20,806 nucleotides of DNA, from the NCBI GenBank assembly GCA_947625005.1, contig CANQNA010000008.1:1-20806 (forward strand). The letters run 5' to 3'. Every line of letters begins with the position of its first letter. Positions within the stretch are counted from its first letter, which is position 1. Position numbers and translations under genes: made by a program. The notes under the pieces are model-generated. The model worked only from the letters and a program-made list of their open reading frames with translations. It was not told the DNA's origin and ran no database searches. This stretch comes from an uncultured Bacilli bacterium. GTDB taxonomy: Bacteria > Bacillota_I > Bacilli_A > RF39 > UBA660. Shown piece after piece: positions 7,577 to 15,394 of this stretch.

Positions 7577-8275
7577 TGGCTTTTTAAGTATTTTTTCATA
7601 ACTTCTTGGATAAATACTTGGTGTAGATTTAATCTTTTTTATTCTTAAAAGTGTCCTTTGACTATTTTCTTTAGGTAAGGATAAATTAATTATTTTATCT
7701 ATATTACAATTTAATAACTCAATAGTTTCTTGCCCTTCTTTTATTTCTTCTTCGTTAGAACCTTTCATAGCTAAGAAATAACCATTTATTTTTAGATATG
7801 GGATACAAAGTTCAGAAAGAACCGGAAGATTTTTAACTGCTCGTGCTGTTACTACATCAAATTTTTCTCTTTTATTCTTAATATAATTTTCACTTCTATC
7901 ATTAATTATAGTAATATTATTTAAATTTAATTTTTTTACTAATAGTTCTAAAAATTTTGTCTTTTTATTATTAGAATCTAATAAAGTCAATTCTAAATGA
8001 GGAAAAAGTATTTTTAAAACTAATCCGGGAAACCCTGCTCCTGTACCAATATCTATTAATGTATTTATTTTGGTAAAATCTAAAGCGAAAACTAAAGTAA
8101 GAGAATCATAAAAATGTTTAAGGTAAATATCTTTTTTATCTGTTATTGCAGTAAGATTGGTATGTTTATTATATTCTATTAATTCATTACAATAAATTTC
8201 AAACATATTTATTTGTTCATTGGATAAATTAATATTTATTTTTTTTAATTCATTTACAAATTCTTCTTTATTCAT
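7556..8275 (-). CDS. rsmG: 16S rRNA m7G527 methyltransferase RsmG (GidB)
   Basis: Methylates N7 of G527 in 16S rRNA using SAM. From the ATG at 8275 the protein has 239 residues, normal for the family. Seen: MNKEEF start resembling the Bacillus protein, YNKHTNLTAI, KHFYDSLT, the SAM loop IDIGTGAGFPG, DSNNKKTKFLE and TARAV. An upstream ATG at 8284 is in frame but is only two bases from the nearest AAGGA, so 8275 is the better start. Its first bases overlap the end of mnmG (stop at 8268-8270), which suggests coupling. The C-terminus is rich in Lys. Confidence 0.96.
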   Translation of the reverse strand: MNKEEFVNELKKININLSNEQINMFEIYCNELIEYNKHTNLTAITDKKDIYLKHFYDSLTLVFALDFTKINTLIDIGTGAGFPGLVLKILFPHLELTLLDSNNKKTKFLELLVKKLNLNNITIINDRSENYIKNKREKFDVVTARAVKNLPVLSELCIPYLKINGYFLAMKGSNEEEIKEGQETIELLNCNIDKIINLSLPKENSQRTLLRIKKIKSTPSIYPRSYEKILKKPLKKNKK

Positions 8276-10106
8276 TATTGGCATATTCCTTTTTTAAGTA
8301 AAGAGCAAGTATAGAAATATCTGAAGGATTAACTCCACTAATTCTAGTCGCTTGAGCGATAGTAAGAGGCCTTACTTTTTTTAGTTTTTGTTTAGCTTCA
8401 CTTGCTAAATTTTTTATATTATCATAATCAAGGTCACTAGGAATCTGTTTTTCTTCTAATTTTATCATTTTTTCTACTTCTTTATTTGTTTTATTAATAT
8501 ATCCTTCGTATTTAACTATTATTTCTACTTGTTCTAAAACTTCATTATCATAATCATTAATTAAATTTTTTTCTTTTAAATAGTTAATTGTTATTTCTGG
8601 TCTTTTTAAAAAATTATATAAAGATAATCCTGTTTTTAAATTTGGATAAATTTTTGGAGTTATTTTATTTTGTTTTAATTCTTCTATTAAAGTATTGATT
8701 TTATTCTCTTTGTTTAATAATCTATTATGCTGATCTTCATTAATTAAACCTGCATAATACCCATATTTTCTCAAACGCAAATCAGCGTTGTCATGCCTTA
8801 AAATTAAACGATATTCTGCTCGAGAAGTTAGAAGTCTATATGGTTCATTAGTTCCTTTAGTTACTAAGTCATCAATTAAAACACCAATATATGCTTCATT
8901 TCTTTTTAATATTAAAGGTTCTTTTCCTAATAATTTTAGTCCGGCATTTATTCCGGCTATAATTCCTTGTCCAGCTGCTTCTTCGTAACCACTAGTACCA
9001 TTTATTTGTCCTGCTGTATATAAGTTTTTAATTATTTTTGTTTCTAAAGTCGGATACAATTGTAAAGGATTAATAGCATCATACTCTATAGCATAAGCAT
9101 ATTTCAAAATTTTTGCTGTTTCTAAGCCTTTAATACTATGAACCATTTGTTCTTGAACATCATAGGGCATACTGGTAGAAAAACCTTGTAAATAAATATC
9201 ATCATAATATTTACTTTCTGGTTCTAAAAATAATTGGTGTCTTTCTTTATCTTTAAATCGTACTATTTTATCTTCAATAGAAGGACAATACCTTGGCCCT
9301 ATTCCTTCTGCATATCCTCCATACATAGCAGATTTTGTTAAATTGTCTTTTATTATTTGATGAGTTTTTTCATTAGTATATACTAAATAACAACTTTCTT
9401 GATTATCTATATCATAAGTTGGTTTATCATCAAAACTAAAAGTCCAATATGTATTATCTCCTTTTTCCTCTTTAAGTTTTTGGAAATCTATTGTTTTTCT
9501 ATCTAATCTTTGAGGTGTTCCTGTTTTTAATCTTTGAATTTCAAAACCTAATTTTTTTAACTTATTACTTAAATTATTAGATCTTCTTTCTCCGTGAGGA
9601 CCTTCTTCTTTACTAGTACTACCTATTAATATTTTACTTTTTAAATATGTTCCAGTAGTTAAAATTAAAGTTTTACAATAAATACTTTCTCCTTTTTCAG
9701 TTATTATTCCTTTTATCTTATTATTTTCAACAATTAAATCTTCAACCATTGCTTCAATTATAGTTAAATTTGGTTCACTTTGAAGTTTTTCTAACATTAA
9801 TTTAGGATAAATAATTTTATCAGCTTGGGCTCTTAAAGAACGAACTGCAGGGCCTTTGCTATTGTTCAACATTTTTATTTGAATATGACTTTTATCAGCA
9901 ATTTTTCCCATTAATCCACCTAAAGCGTCTATCTCTCTTACAACAATTCCTTTAGCAGTTCCCCCTATTGAAGGATTACAAGGCATATCAGCAATATTTT
10001 TGATATTTGCTGTAATTAAAGCTGTCTTTAATCCCATTTTATTTGTTGCATAGCTTGCTTCACATCCTGCATGACCCCCACCAACAACAATACAATCAAA
10101 ATTCAT
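8268..10106 (-). CDS. mnmG: tRNA uridine-5-carboxymethylaminomethyl synthesis enzyme MnmG (GidA)
   Basis: An FAD-binding partner of MnmE that puts the carboxymethylaminomethyl group on U34 of certain tRNAs. From the ATG at 10106 it has 612 residues (family about 620-630). The N-terminal FAD loop VVGGGHAGCEA follows the first strand, CNPSIGGTAKG contains the family's conserved Cys region, and GTSGYEEAAGQG and TNEPYRLLTSRAEYR are typical later blocks. The chosen ATG has TAGGTGAT directly upstream, with the TAG being the mnmE stop. A start eight codons earlier would overlap mnmE and lacks a ribosome site. Gap to mnmE is 8 bp, so the two subunits are made from one message. Confidence 0.97.
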   Translation of the reverse strand: MNFDCIVVGGGHAGCEASYATNKMGLKTALITANIKNIADMPCNPSIGGTAKGIVVREIDALGGLMGKIADKSHIQIKMLNNSKGPAVRSLRAQADKIIYPKLMLEKLQSEPNLTIIEAMVEDLIVENNKIKGIITEKGESIYCKTLILTTGTYLKSKILIGSTSKEEGPHGERRSNNLSNKLKKLGFEIQRLKTGTPQRLDRKTIDFQKLKEEKGDNTYWTFSFDDKPTYDIDNQESCYLVYTNEKTHQIIKDNLTKSAMYGGYAEGIGPRYCPSIEDKIVRFKDKERHQLFLEPESKYYDDIYLQGFSTSMPYDVQEQMVHSIKGLETAKILKYAYAIEYDAINPLQLYPTLETKIIKNLYTAGQINGTSGYEEAAGQGIIAGINAGLKLLGKEPLILKRNEAYIGVLIDDLVTKGTNEPYRLLTSRAEYRLILRHDNADLRLRKYGYYAGLINEDQHNRLLNKENKINTLIEELKQNKITPKIYPNLKTGLSLYNFLKRPEITINYLKEKNLINDYDNEVLEQVEIIVKYEGYINKTNKEVEKMIKLEEKQIPSDLDYDNIKNLASEAKQKLKKVRPLTIAQATRISGVNPSDISILALYLKKEYANNE

Positions 10107-10114
10107 ATTATCAC

Positions 10115-11461
10115 CTACTTTCCTAAACAATATTTGGAAAATAATTCGTCTAATAATTCATCTTTATAAGTGCTTCCAATTATTTCACCTAATAAATCAT
10201 ATACTCTTTTTATATCTATTTCTAAAATATCCACAGGAACATTTTGAGCATTTTTTAAAATATCTTTAACTAAATCTAAACTTTTTCTTACTAAAGAAAT
10301 TTGTCGAGCATTAGATAAATAAGTAAAATCTTTAGAATTTAATTGTTCTAAAGAAAATAATTCTTTTATTTTGTTTTTTAAAGATGTTAGTCCTTCTAAT
10401 TCTTTAGTATTTCCTTCTATAACATTATCTAAATTTAATTTAATATTTTTTGGTAAATCTGTTTTATTTAAGAAAATAATTCTTTTTTTATTCTTAGTTT
10501 GATCTATAAGTTTTTTATCTTCTTCAGTCAATTTTTCATTGCTATTTAAAATTAAGATAACTAGTTCTGCTTTTTCTATAGTTTCTAAACTTTTATTTAC
10601 CCCTATTTTCTCTACTTCATCATTAGTATTTCTAATTCCTGCAGTATCTATTAATTTTAATTTTACTCCACAAAGAGAAATTTCTCCTTCAACAATATCT
10701 CTTGTTGTTCCTGCAATATCAGTAACAATAGCTTTTTCTTGATTTAAAAGAGTGTTTAAAATACTACTCTTCCCTACATTTGGTCTTCCAACTAAGGCAA
10801 TTGTAATACCATCTTTTGCTATTCTCCCATTTTCGGATTCATTAAGTAAATTCTCTAATTCATATTTTATCTGAGTAAGTTTTTCATTTAATATATTATT
10901 AGTAATTTCAAGAGCATCTTCATACTCTGGATAATCAATATTTACGGCAATATTAGCAAGAATATCTAAAATATTTTTACGACAATTTATAATTAATTTA
11001 CTAATATTTCCTTGAACTCCACTTAAGGCCATTTTTCTAGCAGATTCTGTTTCAGCATTTATCAAATCTCCTATAGATTCTGCTTCTAATAAATCTATTC
11101 TTCCATTTAAGAAAGCTCTTTTAGTAAATTCTCCTGGTTCGGCTAAACGACAATTAGAATTTAATAATATTTCTAAAACTTTATTTGTTGTTGATATTCC
11201 TCCATGACAATTTATTTCTACAATATTTTCTCTAGTAAAAGTTTTAGGAGCAAGCATAACACTTATTAGAACTTCATCAATATATTTTTCTTTATCTTTG
11301 ATAAAACCATAATGTATTGTATGAGTTGGTACTTTTGTTAAATCTGTTCCGGAAAAAATATTATTAACTATTTTTACACTATCTTTTCCGCTAATTCTAA
11401 TTATTGAAATTGCACCAACACCTAAAGCGGTTGAAATTGCACATATTGTATCATTATCCAT
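10115..11461 (-). CDS. mnmE: tRNA modification GTPase MnmE (TrmE)
   Basis: A K+-dependent, dimerisation-activated GTPase acting with MnmG in U34 tRNA modification. It has 448 residues, full length. N-terminal tetrahydrofolate-binding domain (1-~118, with INCHGG and AEPGEFTKRAF), helical domain, and an inserted G domain: GRPNVGKS (225-232), the switch TTRD (252-255), DTAG (272-275) and NKTD (332-335). It ends in CLGK, the catalytic Cys motif at the C-terminus of the family. The ATG has AGGAAGGT upstream. A terminator after jag, an extended -10 and a Noc-type palindrome lie in the 104-bp gap before it, so mnmE appears to begin its own transcription unit with mnmG and rsmG. Confidence 0.97.
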   Translation of the reverse strand: MDNDTICAISTALGVGAISIIRISGKDSVKIVNNIFSGTDLTKVPTHTIHYGFIKDKEKYIDEVLISVMLAPKTFTRENIVEINCHGGISTTNKVLEILLNSNCRLAEPGEFTKRAFLNGRIDLLEAESIGDLINAETESARKMALSGVQGNISKLIINCRKNILDILANIAVNIDYPEYEDALEITNNILNEKLTQIKYELENLLNESENGRIAKDGITIALVGRPNVGKSSILNTLLNQEKAIVTDIAGTTRDIVEGEISLCGVKLKLIDTAGIRNTNDEVEKIGVNKSLETIEKAELVILILNSNEKLTEEDKKLIDQTKNKKRIIFLNKTDLPKNIKLNLDNVIEGNTKELEGLTSLKNKIKELFSLEQLNSKDFTYLSNARQISLVRKSLDLVKDILKNAQNVPVDILEIDIKRVYDLLGEIIGSTYKDELLDELFSKYCLGK

Positions 11462-11486
11462 AGTATACCTTCCTTTCGCTTTTTGT

Positions 11487-11495
11487 ATTATAGCA
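11487..11495 (-). promoter_or_regulatory. extended -10 promoter for mnmE
   Basis: Minus-strand TGCTATAAT (TGN plus a perfect TATAAT) lies about 26 bp before the mnmE ATG. No good -35 is seen at 17 bp, as is common for extended -10 promoters. Confidence 0.5.
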
Positions 11496-11530
11496 CTCTT
11501 TTAACATTTTTTATATTATTTTATCTAAAT

Positions 11531-11544
11531 ATTTCCCGGGAAAT
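11531..11544. promoter_or_regulatory. Noc-binding site (NBS), perfect 14-bp palindrome
   Basis: ATTTCCCGGGAAAT is a perfect palindrome and matches the published Noc-binding consensus of Bacillus subtilis base for base, as I recall it. G/C runs like CCCGGG are rare in this AT-rich DNA. It lies between jag and mnmE, upstream of the mnmE -10 and about 4 kb from the noc gene. It would load Noc clamps near the origin. Confidence 0.8.
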
Positions 11545-11552
11545 AATTTTAT

Positions 11553-11579
11553 AAAAAAAAGAAGATTAATTTTCTTCTT
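11553..11579 (-). terminator. probable terminator after jag
   Basis: On the minus strand a 7-bp stem (11573-11579 with 11559-11565) closes a 7-nt loop that contains the jag stop codon; a run of T follows. Only two G-C pairs, so efficiency is uncertain. Confidence 0.45.
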
Positions 11580-12183
11580 CAATTTTCTTTATTATTACAT
11601 GTCTGTTAGGTTCTTCCCCTTCACTAACTGTTGTAATATTTTTAAAATTTGTTAAAGCATTATGAACAATTCTTCTTTCATAAGCATTCATATTATCCAT
11701 TTTAACTTCTATTCCACTTTTTTGGACATCCCTAGCAATTTTTTTTGCCAGTCTTTCAATTCTTTTTTCTTGTTTTTCTTTATAATTTTCAACATCTAAG
11801 TATATTTTAGGATAAACAGAAATTTCATTATAGATAGCTTGTCTAATAATTGTGGTTAAAGCAATTAAATTTTTTCCATTCGCCCCTATTAAAATTGAAT
11901 TATTATCAGAAAACATTTTTATTGTTATTTGATTTTCTCTTATTTTTGCTTCAAATTGACAATTAAGTCCCATATTTTTTAAGATATCACTTAATATTTC
12001 TTTAGCTCGAGTTTGAATATCTTTTATCAAATAAATATTAACTTTTATAGTATCCTTTTTTAATAGCCCACCTTTTTTTATTTCTTTAGTATAAACAAAA
12101 TCATTATCTGTTATATTTAATTCTGTTTTAGCTTCTTCTAAAATTGTTTCTAATTCTTTTCCTTCATATACTTTTACTTCCAT
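11566..12183 (-). CDS. jag: Jag/KhpB RNA-binding protein (SpoIIIJ-associated)
   Basis: An RNA-binding protein linked to cell-wall elongation and division control and named for its gene partner spoIIIJ/yidC. The 205-residue protein has the three standard parts: Jag-N (about 1-50, with KEIKKGGLLKKD), a KH domain with the GANG loop at 100-103, and an R3H domain with Arg170-x3-His174 followed by VSEGEEPNRHVII. The ATG is four bases from the yidC stop, with the ribosome site inside the yidC end, so the two are co-translated. A hairpin at its stop ends the unit. Confidence 0.95.
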   Translation of the reverse strand: MEVKVYEGKELETILEEAKTELNITDNDFVYTKEIKKGGLLKKDTIKVNIYLIKDIQTRAKEILSDILKNMGLNCQFEAKIRENQITIKMFSDNNSILIGANGKNLIALTTIIRQAIYNEISVYPKIYLDVENYKEKQEKRIERLAKKIARDVQKSGIEVKMDNMNAYERRIVHNALTNFKNITTVSEGEEPNRHVIIKKIEEEN

Positions 12184-12187
12184 AATA

Positions 12188-13138
12188 CTATTTTCCTTTT
12201 CTATCTCCCAATTTTTTAAATATTATTGTTTGAATAACATTTAAACCATTCGTAGCACACCAATAAAGAGCGATTGCTGATGGTAAACTGAAAGATGCTA
12301 TTGAAATAAAGACAAGCATAAATGTTGTCATAAATTGCATTTGTTTTTGTTGTTCTGAATTTATTCCATTATTCATACTTAATTTAAAAGAAAAATAAGT
12401 AGTTAATATAATAAATATAATTAAAATTATATAAGCATAATTTCCAGCTTTTATTCCAATCATTGGAGTTGTTCCAAGTTGTAAAGTCCATAAACTTCCT
12501 TCAAAAATAGCCGGAACTCTATTAATAGCTTCTAAGAAAGCAAAAAATAATGGCAATTGAATAAATGATAATAAACAACTTCCTATTGGATTAATATTAT
12601 ATTTTTTATATACAAGCATCGTTTCTTGACTTTTAGCCATCATTGATTCAGAATCTGTTTTATCTTTATACTTTTTTTCAATTCTTTCAAGATCTGGTTG
12701 TGCTTTTCTTAATCTATTAGATTGATTTAATGATTTATAACTAAGTGGCATTAAGATTAATCTAATAAATATTCCTATTAACATAACTGATACACCATAA
12801 TTTTTAACTAAAATACCAAATTTAACTATAGCCCATGCAATTGGTGAAACAAAAATAGTTTCCCATAAACCATTATAATTTTTAGTGCTAAATGGTTTAA
12901 TATTTTTACATTCAGGTAAATCATTTAATTTTACTTTTATATTTTTTTCATATTTTTTATAAACTTCTTCTAATTCCCCTGTTGGTTTACATAAAAGGTT
13001 ACTTGTTAAACTTTGTCCTGTATCTTCATTTATTACTCGTTTTTTATTATCATCTGTTACATATTTTGTACATCCAGTTGCTAAAAAGATAGTTAATAAT
13101 AATAAAATACTAATCTTTAAAAATTTATTTTTTTTCAT
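12188..13138 (-). CDS. yidC: Membrane protein insertase YidC (SpoIIIJ/OxaA type), lipoprotein
   Basis: Inserts membrane proteins with or without SecYEG; in spore formers this type (SpoIIIJ) is also needed for the SpoIIIA-SpoIIQ channel. It has 316 residues. A signal peptide ends in a lipobox-like LATGC with Cys23, as usual for Gram-positive YidC. An extracellular stretch (~24-95) contains Cys50 and Cys77. The conserved core begins near 94 with the hydrophilic-groove Arg126 (GIFIRLILMPLS), then the charged hairpin, then four further membrane segments ending in ALYWCATNGLNVIQ. The tail is short and basic (KKLGDRKGK). The ATG lies 4 bp after the rnpA stop. Confidence 0.95.
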   Translation of the reverse strand: MKKNKFLKISILLLLTIFLATGCTKYVTDDNKKRVINEDTGQSLTSNLLCKPTGELEEVYKKYEKNIKVKLNDLPECKNIKPFSTKNYNGLWETIFVSPIAWAIVKFGILVKNYGVSVMLIGIFIRLILMPLSYKSLNQSNRLRKAQPDLERIEKKYKDKTDSESMMAKSQETMLVYKKYNINPIGSCLLSFIQLPLFFAFLEAINRVPAIFEGSLWTLQLGTTPMIGIKAGNYAYIILIIFIILTTYFSFKLSMNNGINSEQQKQMQFMTTFMLVFISIASFSLPSAIALYWCATNGLNVIQTIIFKKLGDRKGK

Positions 13139-13142
13139 TTTC

Positions 13143-13463
13143 TCACCATTTTTCTAAATTTTTTACTTCATTTTCTACTTCTTTATAACTAGCATTTAAA
13201 CATGCTTTCTTAACTATTATAATATAATCTTGATTATTTGAAAATATTTTTTTATTATTTGTTAAAATCATTCTTATTTGTCTTTTTAATTTATTACGAA
13301 TAACTGCATTTCCAATTTTTGTTCCTACTGCAATACCAAAGCGAGGAAATAAAACATCATTTTCCTTATAATATATATATAAATATTTATTTTGAATTTT
13401 TTTTCCTGTTTTGATTATAGTATTAAATAATTTATTATCTTTTACAACTTCATTTTTTTTCAT
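13143..13463 (-). CDS. rnpA: RNase P protein component RnpA
   Basis: The protein subunit that helps the RNase P RNA bind pre-tRNA. From the ATG at 13463 it has 106 residues. It shows FPRFGIAVGTKIGNAVIRN and the RNxxKR signature (RNKLKR), then RMILTNNKKIF and YIIIVKKACLNASY. GGAGG precedes this ATG. A GTG at 13490 is in frame, but it lies inside the hairpin described below and has no ribosome site, so I reject it. The gene follows rpmH in the usual order. Product level may be lowered against L34 by that hairpin. Confidence 0.95.
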   Translation of the reverse strand: MKKNEVVKDNKLFNTIIKTGKKIQNKYLYIYYKENDVLFPRFGIAVGTKIGNAVIRNKLKRQIRMILTNNKKIFSNNQDYIIIVKKACLNASYKEVENEVKNLEKW

Positions 13464-13480
13464 AAGACCTCCAAATGAAG

Positions 13481-13502
13481 AAAAAACCACATACTACTGT
13501 GG
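13481..13502 (-). terminator. attenuator-like hairpin between rpmH and rnpA
   Basis: Minus-strand CCACA (13498-13502) pairs with TGTGG (13487-13491) across a 6-nt loop and is followed directly by six T (13486-13481). It has four G-C/C-G-rich positions in a 5-bp stem. Sitting 3 bp after the rpmH stop and before the rnpA ribosome site, it would end many transcripts after L34. Confidence 0.55.
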
Positions 13503-13504
13503 CA

Positions 13505-13627
13505 TTATTTAGATAAAATTTTACGTCCTTTTTTTCTTCTATTATTTAAAATATTTGTTTCTTTACGAGCAAAAAAGCCATGTTTTTTCTTCTTTTTACG
13601 ATTATTTGGTTGAAAAGTTCTTTTCAT
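13505..13627 (-). CDS. rpmH: 50S ribosomal protein L34, 40-residue form
   Basis: A small basic protein of the large ribosomal subunit. The 40-codon gene reads [10 protein letters not shown] at the start, then a Lys run, HGFFAR, and ends [11 protein letters not shown]. Both ends match L34 closely. The usual length is about 44; four residues are missing in the middle, where families have a segment like STKNGRAVLAARR and this has ETNILNNRR. The ATG (13625-13627) has a strong GGAGGTGG upstream and its own consensus promoter. As usual it is the first gene on the left side of the origin, followed by rnpA. Frame and stop were checked by direct translation; there is no sign of a frameshift. Confidence 0.95.
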   Translation of the reverse strand: MKRTFQPNNRKKKKKHGFFARKETNILNNRRKKGRKILSK

Positions 13628-13657
13628 TTTGCCACCTCCACCTCTTTTAGCCATTTT

Positions 13658-13686
13658 ATTTTACTATATTGCTGGTTTCAAGTCAA
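13658..13686 (-). promoter_or_regulatory. sigma-A promoter for rpmH-rnpA-yidC-jag
   Basis: On the minus strand TTGACT (13681-13686) and TAAAAT (13658-13663) are exactly 17 bp apart. The start would be near 13651, giving a leader of about 24 nt before the rpmH ATG. Confidence 0.7.
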
Positions 13687-13706
13687 CAAATTTTTTATTT
13701 TTTTAT

Positions 13707-13837
13707 TTTTCCACGTTAATTGTTAATATTTAATATTTGTAGTTAATTAAATTTTGTGGAAAATGTTGAAAAGTTAATTTTTTTAAGCTATTATAAGAAA
13801 CAATATGTTAAAAAGTATGTTGATAAATTGTGAACAA
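13707..13837. promoter_or_regulatory. cluster of DnaA-box-like 9-mers upstream of dnaA
   Basis: Compared with TTATCCACA: TTTTCCACG at 13707-13715 (plus, two mismatches); on the minus strand TTTTCCACA at 13755-13763 (one), TTTTCAACA at 13764-13772 (two, directly abutting), TTATCAACA at 13818-13826 (one) and TTGTTCACA at 13829-13837 (two). No perfect box is present. Four of five share one orientation, and the pairs are closely spaced. Known role of such clusters: DnaA binding for initiation and dnaA autoregulation. Confidence 0.6.
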
Positions 13838-13924
13838 CTACTAATTTTAAAATTTTGACTTTTAATTTTGCAGAAAGTGATTTACAATTAGTTTAGTGAA
13901 CGTTAGACAAGCGGGGTGGTTTTT

Positions 13925-15274
13925 TTGGACAAAGATGTTTTGTGGAATAATTTTTTACAAATAATAAAACAGAAACTTCAAAGTGTATCCTTTGATTGTT
14001 GGTTCAAAGATACAAAATTATACACTATTGAAGAGGATAAATTATCTATTGAAGTTCCTATGCTTTTACATAAAAACCATCTATCTACAGTATACTATGA
14101 TTTAATAGAAGATATTATTACTCAATTAACTGGGAAAACCTATGAATTAGAATTTTTTGTAAAAGAAGAAATAGAAGAGAAAAAAGAAAAAAAAGAAGAA
14201 ACTGAAACTTTAAATAATAATTTAAAAAAAATAAATTCTAATTTAAATCCAAAATATAGATTTGAAAATTTTGTAATAGGTGATTCTAATAGATTTGCTC
14301 AAACAGCTGCTGTAGCAGTTGCAGAACAACCAGGAAAAATATATAATCCATTGTTTATTCATGGAAAAAGTGGTTTAGGAAAAACTCATTTAATGCATGC
14401 TGTAGGAAATTATATAGAAGAAAATTCAAATTTAAATGTATTATATGTTACAAGTGAAGAATTTATTTCTGACTTTATTGGAATAAATAAAAAAAATACC
14501 GAAAACTTTGACATTGTTGATCATTTTAAAGAAAAATATCGAAATATAGATGTTTTAATTATAGATGATATCCAATTTTTAGGAGGAGCAGAAAAAACTC
14601 AACAAGAATTTTTCCATACTTTTAATACTTTATATGACTCTAATAAACAAATAATTATTAGTAGTGATAAATCTCCTGATGACTTAAAATTACTAGAAGA
14701 TAGACTTCGAACAAGATTTAGTTGGGGATTGACAGTAGATATTTTCCCTCCTGATTTTGAACTTCGTTGTAAAATTTTAAAAGACAAAATGACTGGTCAT
14801 GAAGTAGCAAAACTTGTAGGAAATGATGTTATAGAATATATTGCAAATAATTGTGAAAGCGATGTTCGTCATTTAGAAGGAGCAATTACAAGATTATATG
14901 CTTATGCCGCTATTATGTCACCTCCAGCAATAAATTTAGAATTTGCTACAGAGGCTTTAAAAGATTATTTAGGAAAATCCTATTATGGAACTAATAATAT
15001 TATAAAGATTCAAAAAGGAGTTGCTGACTTTTTCGATTTGACTGTAGAAAATTTAAAAAGTAAAAAAAGAACAGCAAATATAAATAATGCTCGACAAATT
15101 GCTATGTATATTTGTCGAATGACTACTGATGAAACAGTTACTCGAATAGGTTTAGAATTTGGAAATAGAGATCATACAACAGTATTACATGCTATAGATA
15201 AAGTAACTAAAGAATTAAAAACAAATCCAGAATTAAATGAACAAATTAAATTAATTAAAGAAAAAATAGAATAA
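13925..15274 (+). CDS. dnaA: Chromosomal replication initiator DnaA
   Basis: The AAA+ initiator that binds DnaA boxes and melts oriC. From the TTG at 13925 it has 449 residues. Domain I (about 1-80, LWNNFLQIIKQKLQ...SFDCWFKDTKL), a charged Lys/Glu linker (82-100), the AAA+ domain with Walker A GKSGLGKT (147-154) and Walker B LIIDD (211-215), and a C-terminal box-binding domain with the signature NRDHTTVLHAIDKV. The TTG is chosen because GGGGTGG lies five bases ahead and the protein then aligns with other DnaA N-termini; the in-frame GTG at 13916 lies inside that ribosome site. Either way there is no ATG start, which may keep expression low. Confidence 0.97.
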   Translation: MDKDVLWNNFLQIIKQKLQSVSFDCWFKDTKLYTIEEDKLSIEVPMLLHKNHLSTVYYDLIEDIITQLTGKTYELEFFVKEEIEEKKEKKEETETLNNNLKKINSNLNPKYRFENFVIGDSNRFAQTAAVAVAEQPGKIYNPLFIHGKSGLGKTHLMHAVGNYIEENSNLNVLYVTSEEFISDFIGINKKNTENFDIVDHFKEKYRNIDVLIIDDIQFLGGAEKTQQEFFHTFNTLYDSNKQIIISSDKSPDDLKLLEDRLRTRFSWGLTVDIFPPDFELRCKILKDKMTGHEVAKLVGNDVIEYIANNCESDVRHLEGAITRLYAYAAIMSPPAINLEFATEALKDYLGKSYYGTNNIIKIQKGVADFFDLTVENLKSKKRTANINNARQIAMYICRMTTDETVTRIGLEFGNRDHTTVLHAIDKVTKELKTNPELNEQIKLIKEKIE

Positions 15275-15394
15275 TGGGGAAAAATCAAAAGTTTTAAACA
15301 TTTAATTTTTAATGATATAATAACAAAAATATTATTTATTAACATTATCAACACTAATAATAAAAATAATCAAAAAAAGAAAGAAGGAAAGAAA
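15275..15394. other. dnaA-dnaN intergenic region, candidate unwinding element
   Basis: A 120-bp, almost purely A/T gap. A DnaA-box variant TTATCAACA lies at 15345-15353. One base later, 15355-15369 reads as five triplets TAA-TAA-TAA-AAA-TAA, fitting the [T/A]A[A/G] pattern of DnaA-trios on one strand. In Bacillus subtilis the duplex-unwinding element lies in this same gap. I cannot confirm that the box-trio orientation and spacing are functional. Confidence 0.5.
15313..15321 (+). promoter_or_regulatory. promoter for dnaN (extended -10)
   Basis: TGATATAAT combines a TGN extension and a perfect -10 (15316-15321). TTTAAA, 17 bp upstream at 15293-15298, is a 4/6 match to the -35. The predicted start near 15328 leaves a leader of about 65 nt that contains the DnaA box, so DnaA could affect dnaN. 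Confidence 0.5.

Larger units (their letters stand above)
13628..13924. other. oriC region between rpmH and dnaA
   Basis: About 297 bp of very AT-rich DNA without any gene. It holds the rpmH promoter at its left end and a set of DnaA-box-like 9-mers from 13707 to 13837. Genes diverge here and coding strand flips, as at the replication origins of Bacilli. I could not identify a convincing dnaA promoter: TTGACT at 13855-13860 has no good -10 at 16-18 bp, and TACAAT at 13883-13888 has no good -35. Confidence 0.8.

Noticed and set aside
8019..8033. Half Noc-binding-like sequence CCGGGAAA inside rsmG
   Set aside because: It encodes the conserved GAGFPG SAM loop of RsmG and only one half fits the palindrome, so it is explained by coding.
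13464..13490. Nine-codon N-terminal extension of rnpA from GTG 13490
   Set aside because: The GTG lies in the hairpin, no ribosome site precedes it, and GGAGG directs the ATG at 13463.
13628..13924. parS site (TGTTTCACGTGAAACA) near the origin
   Set aside because: I looked for a CACGTG core in the origin region and saw none; only the Noc-type palindrome is present.
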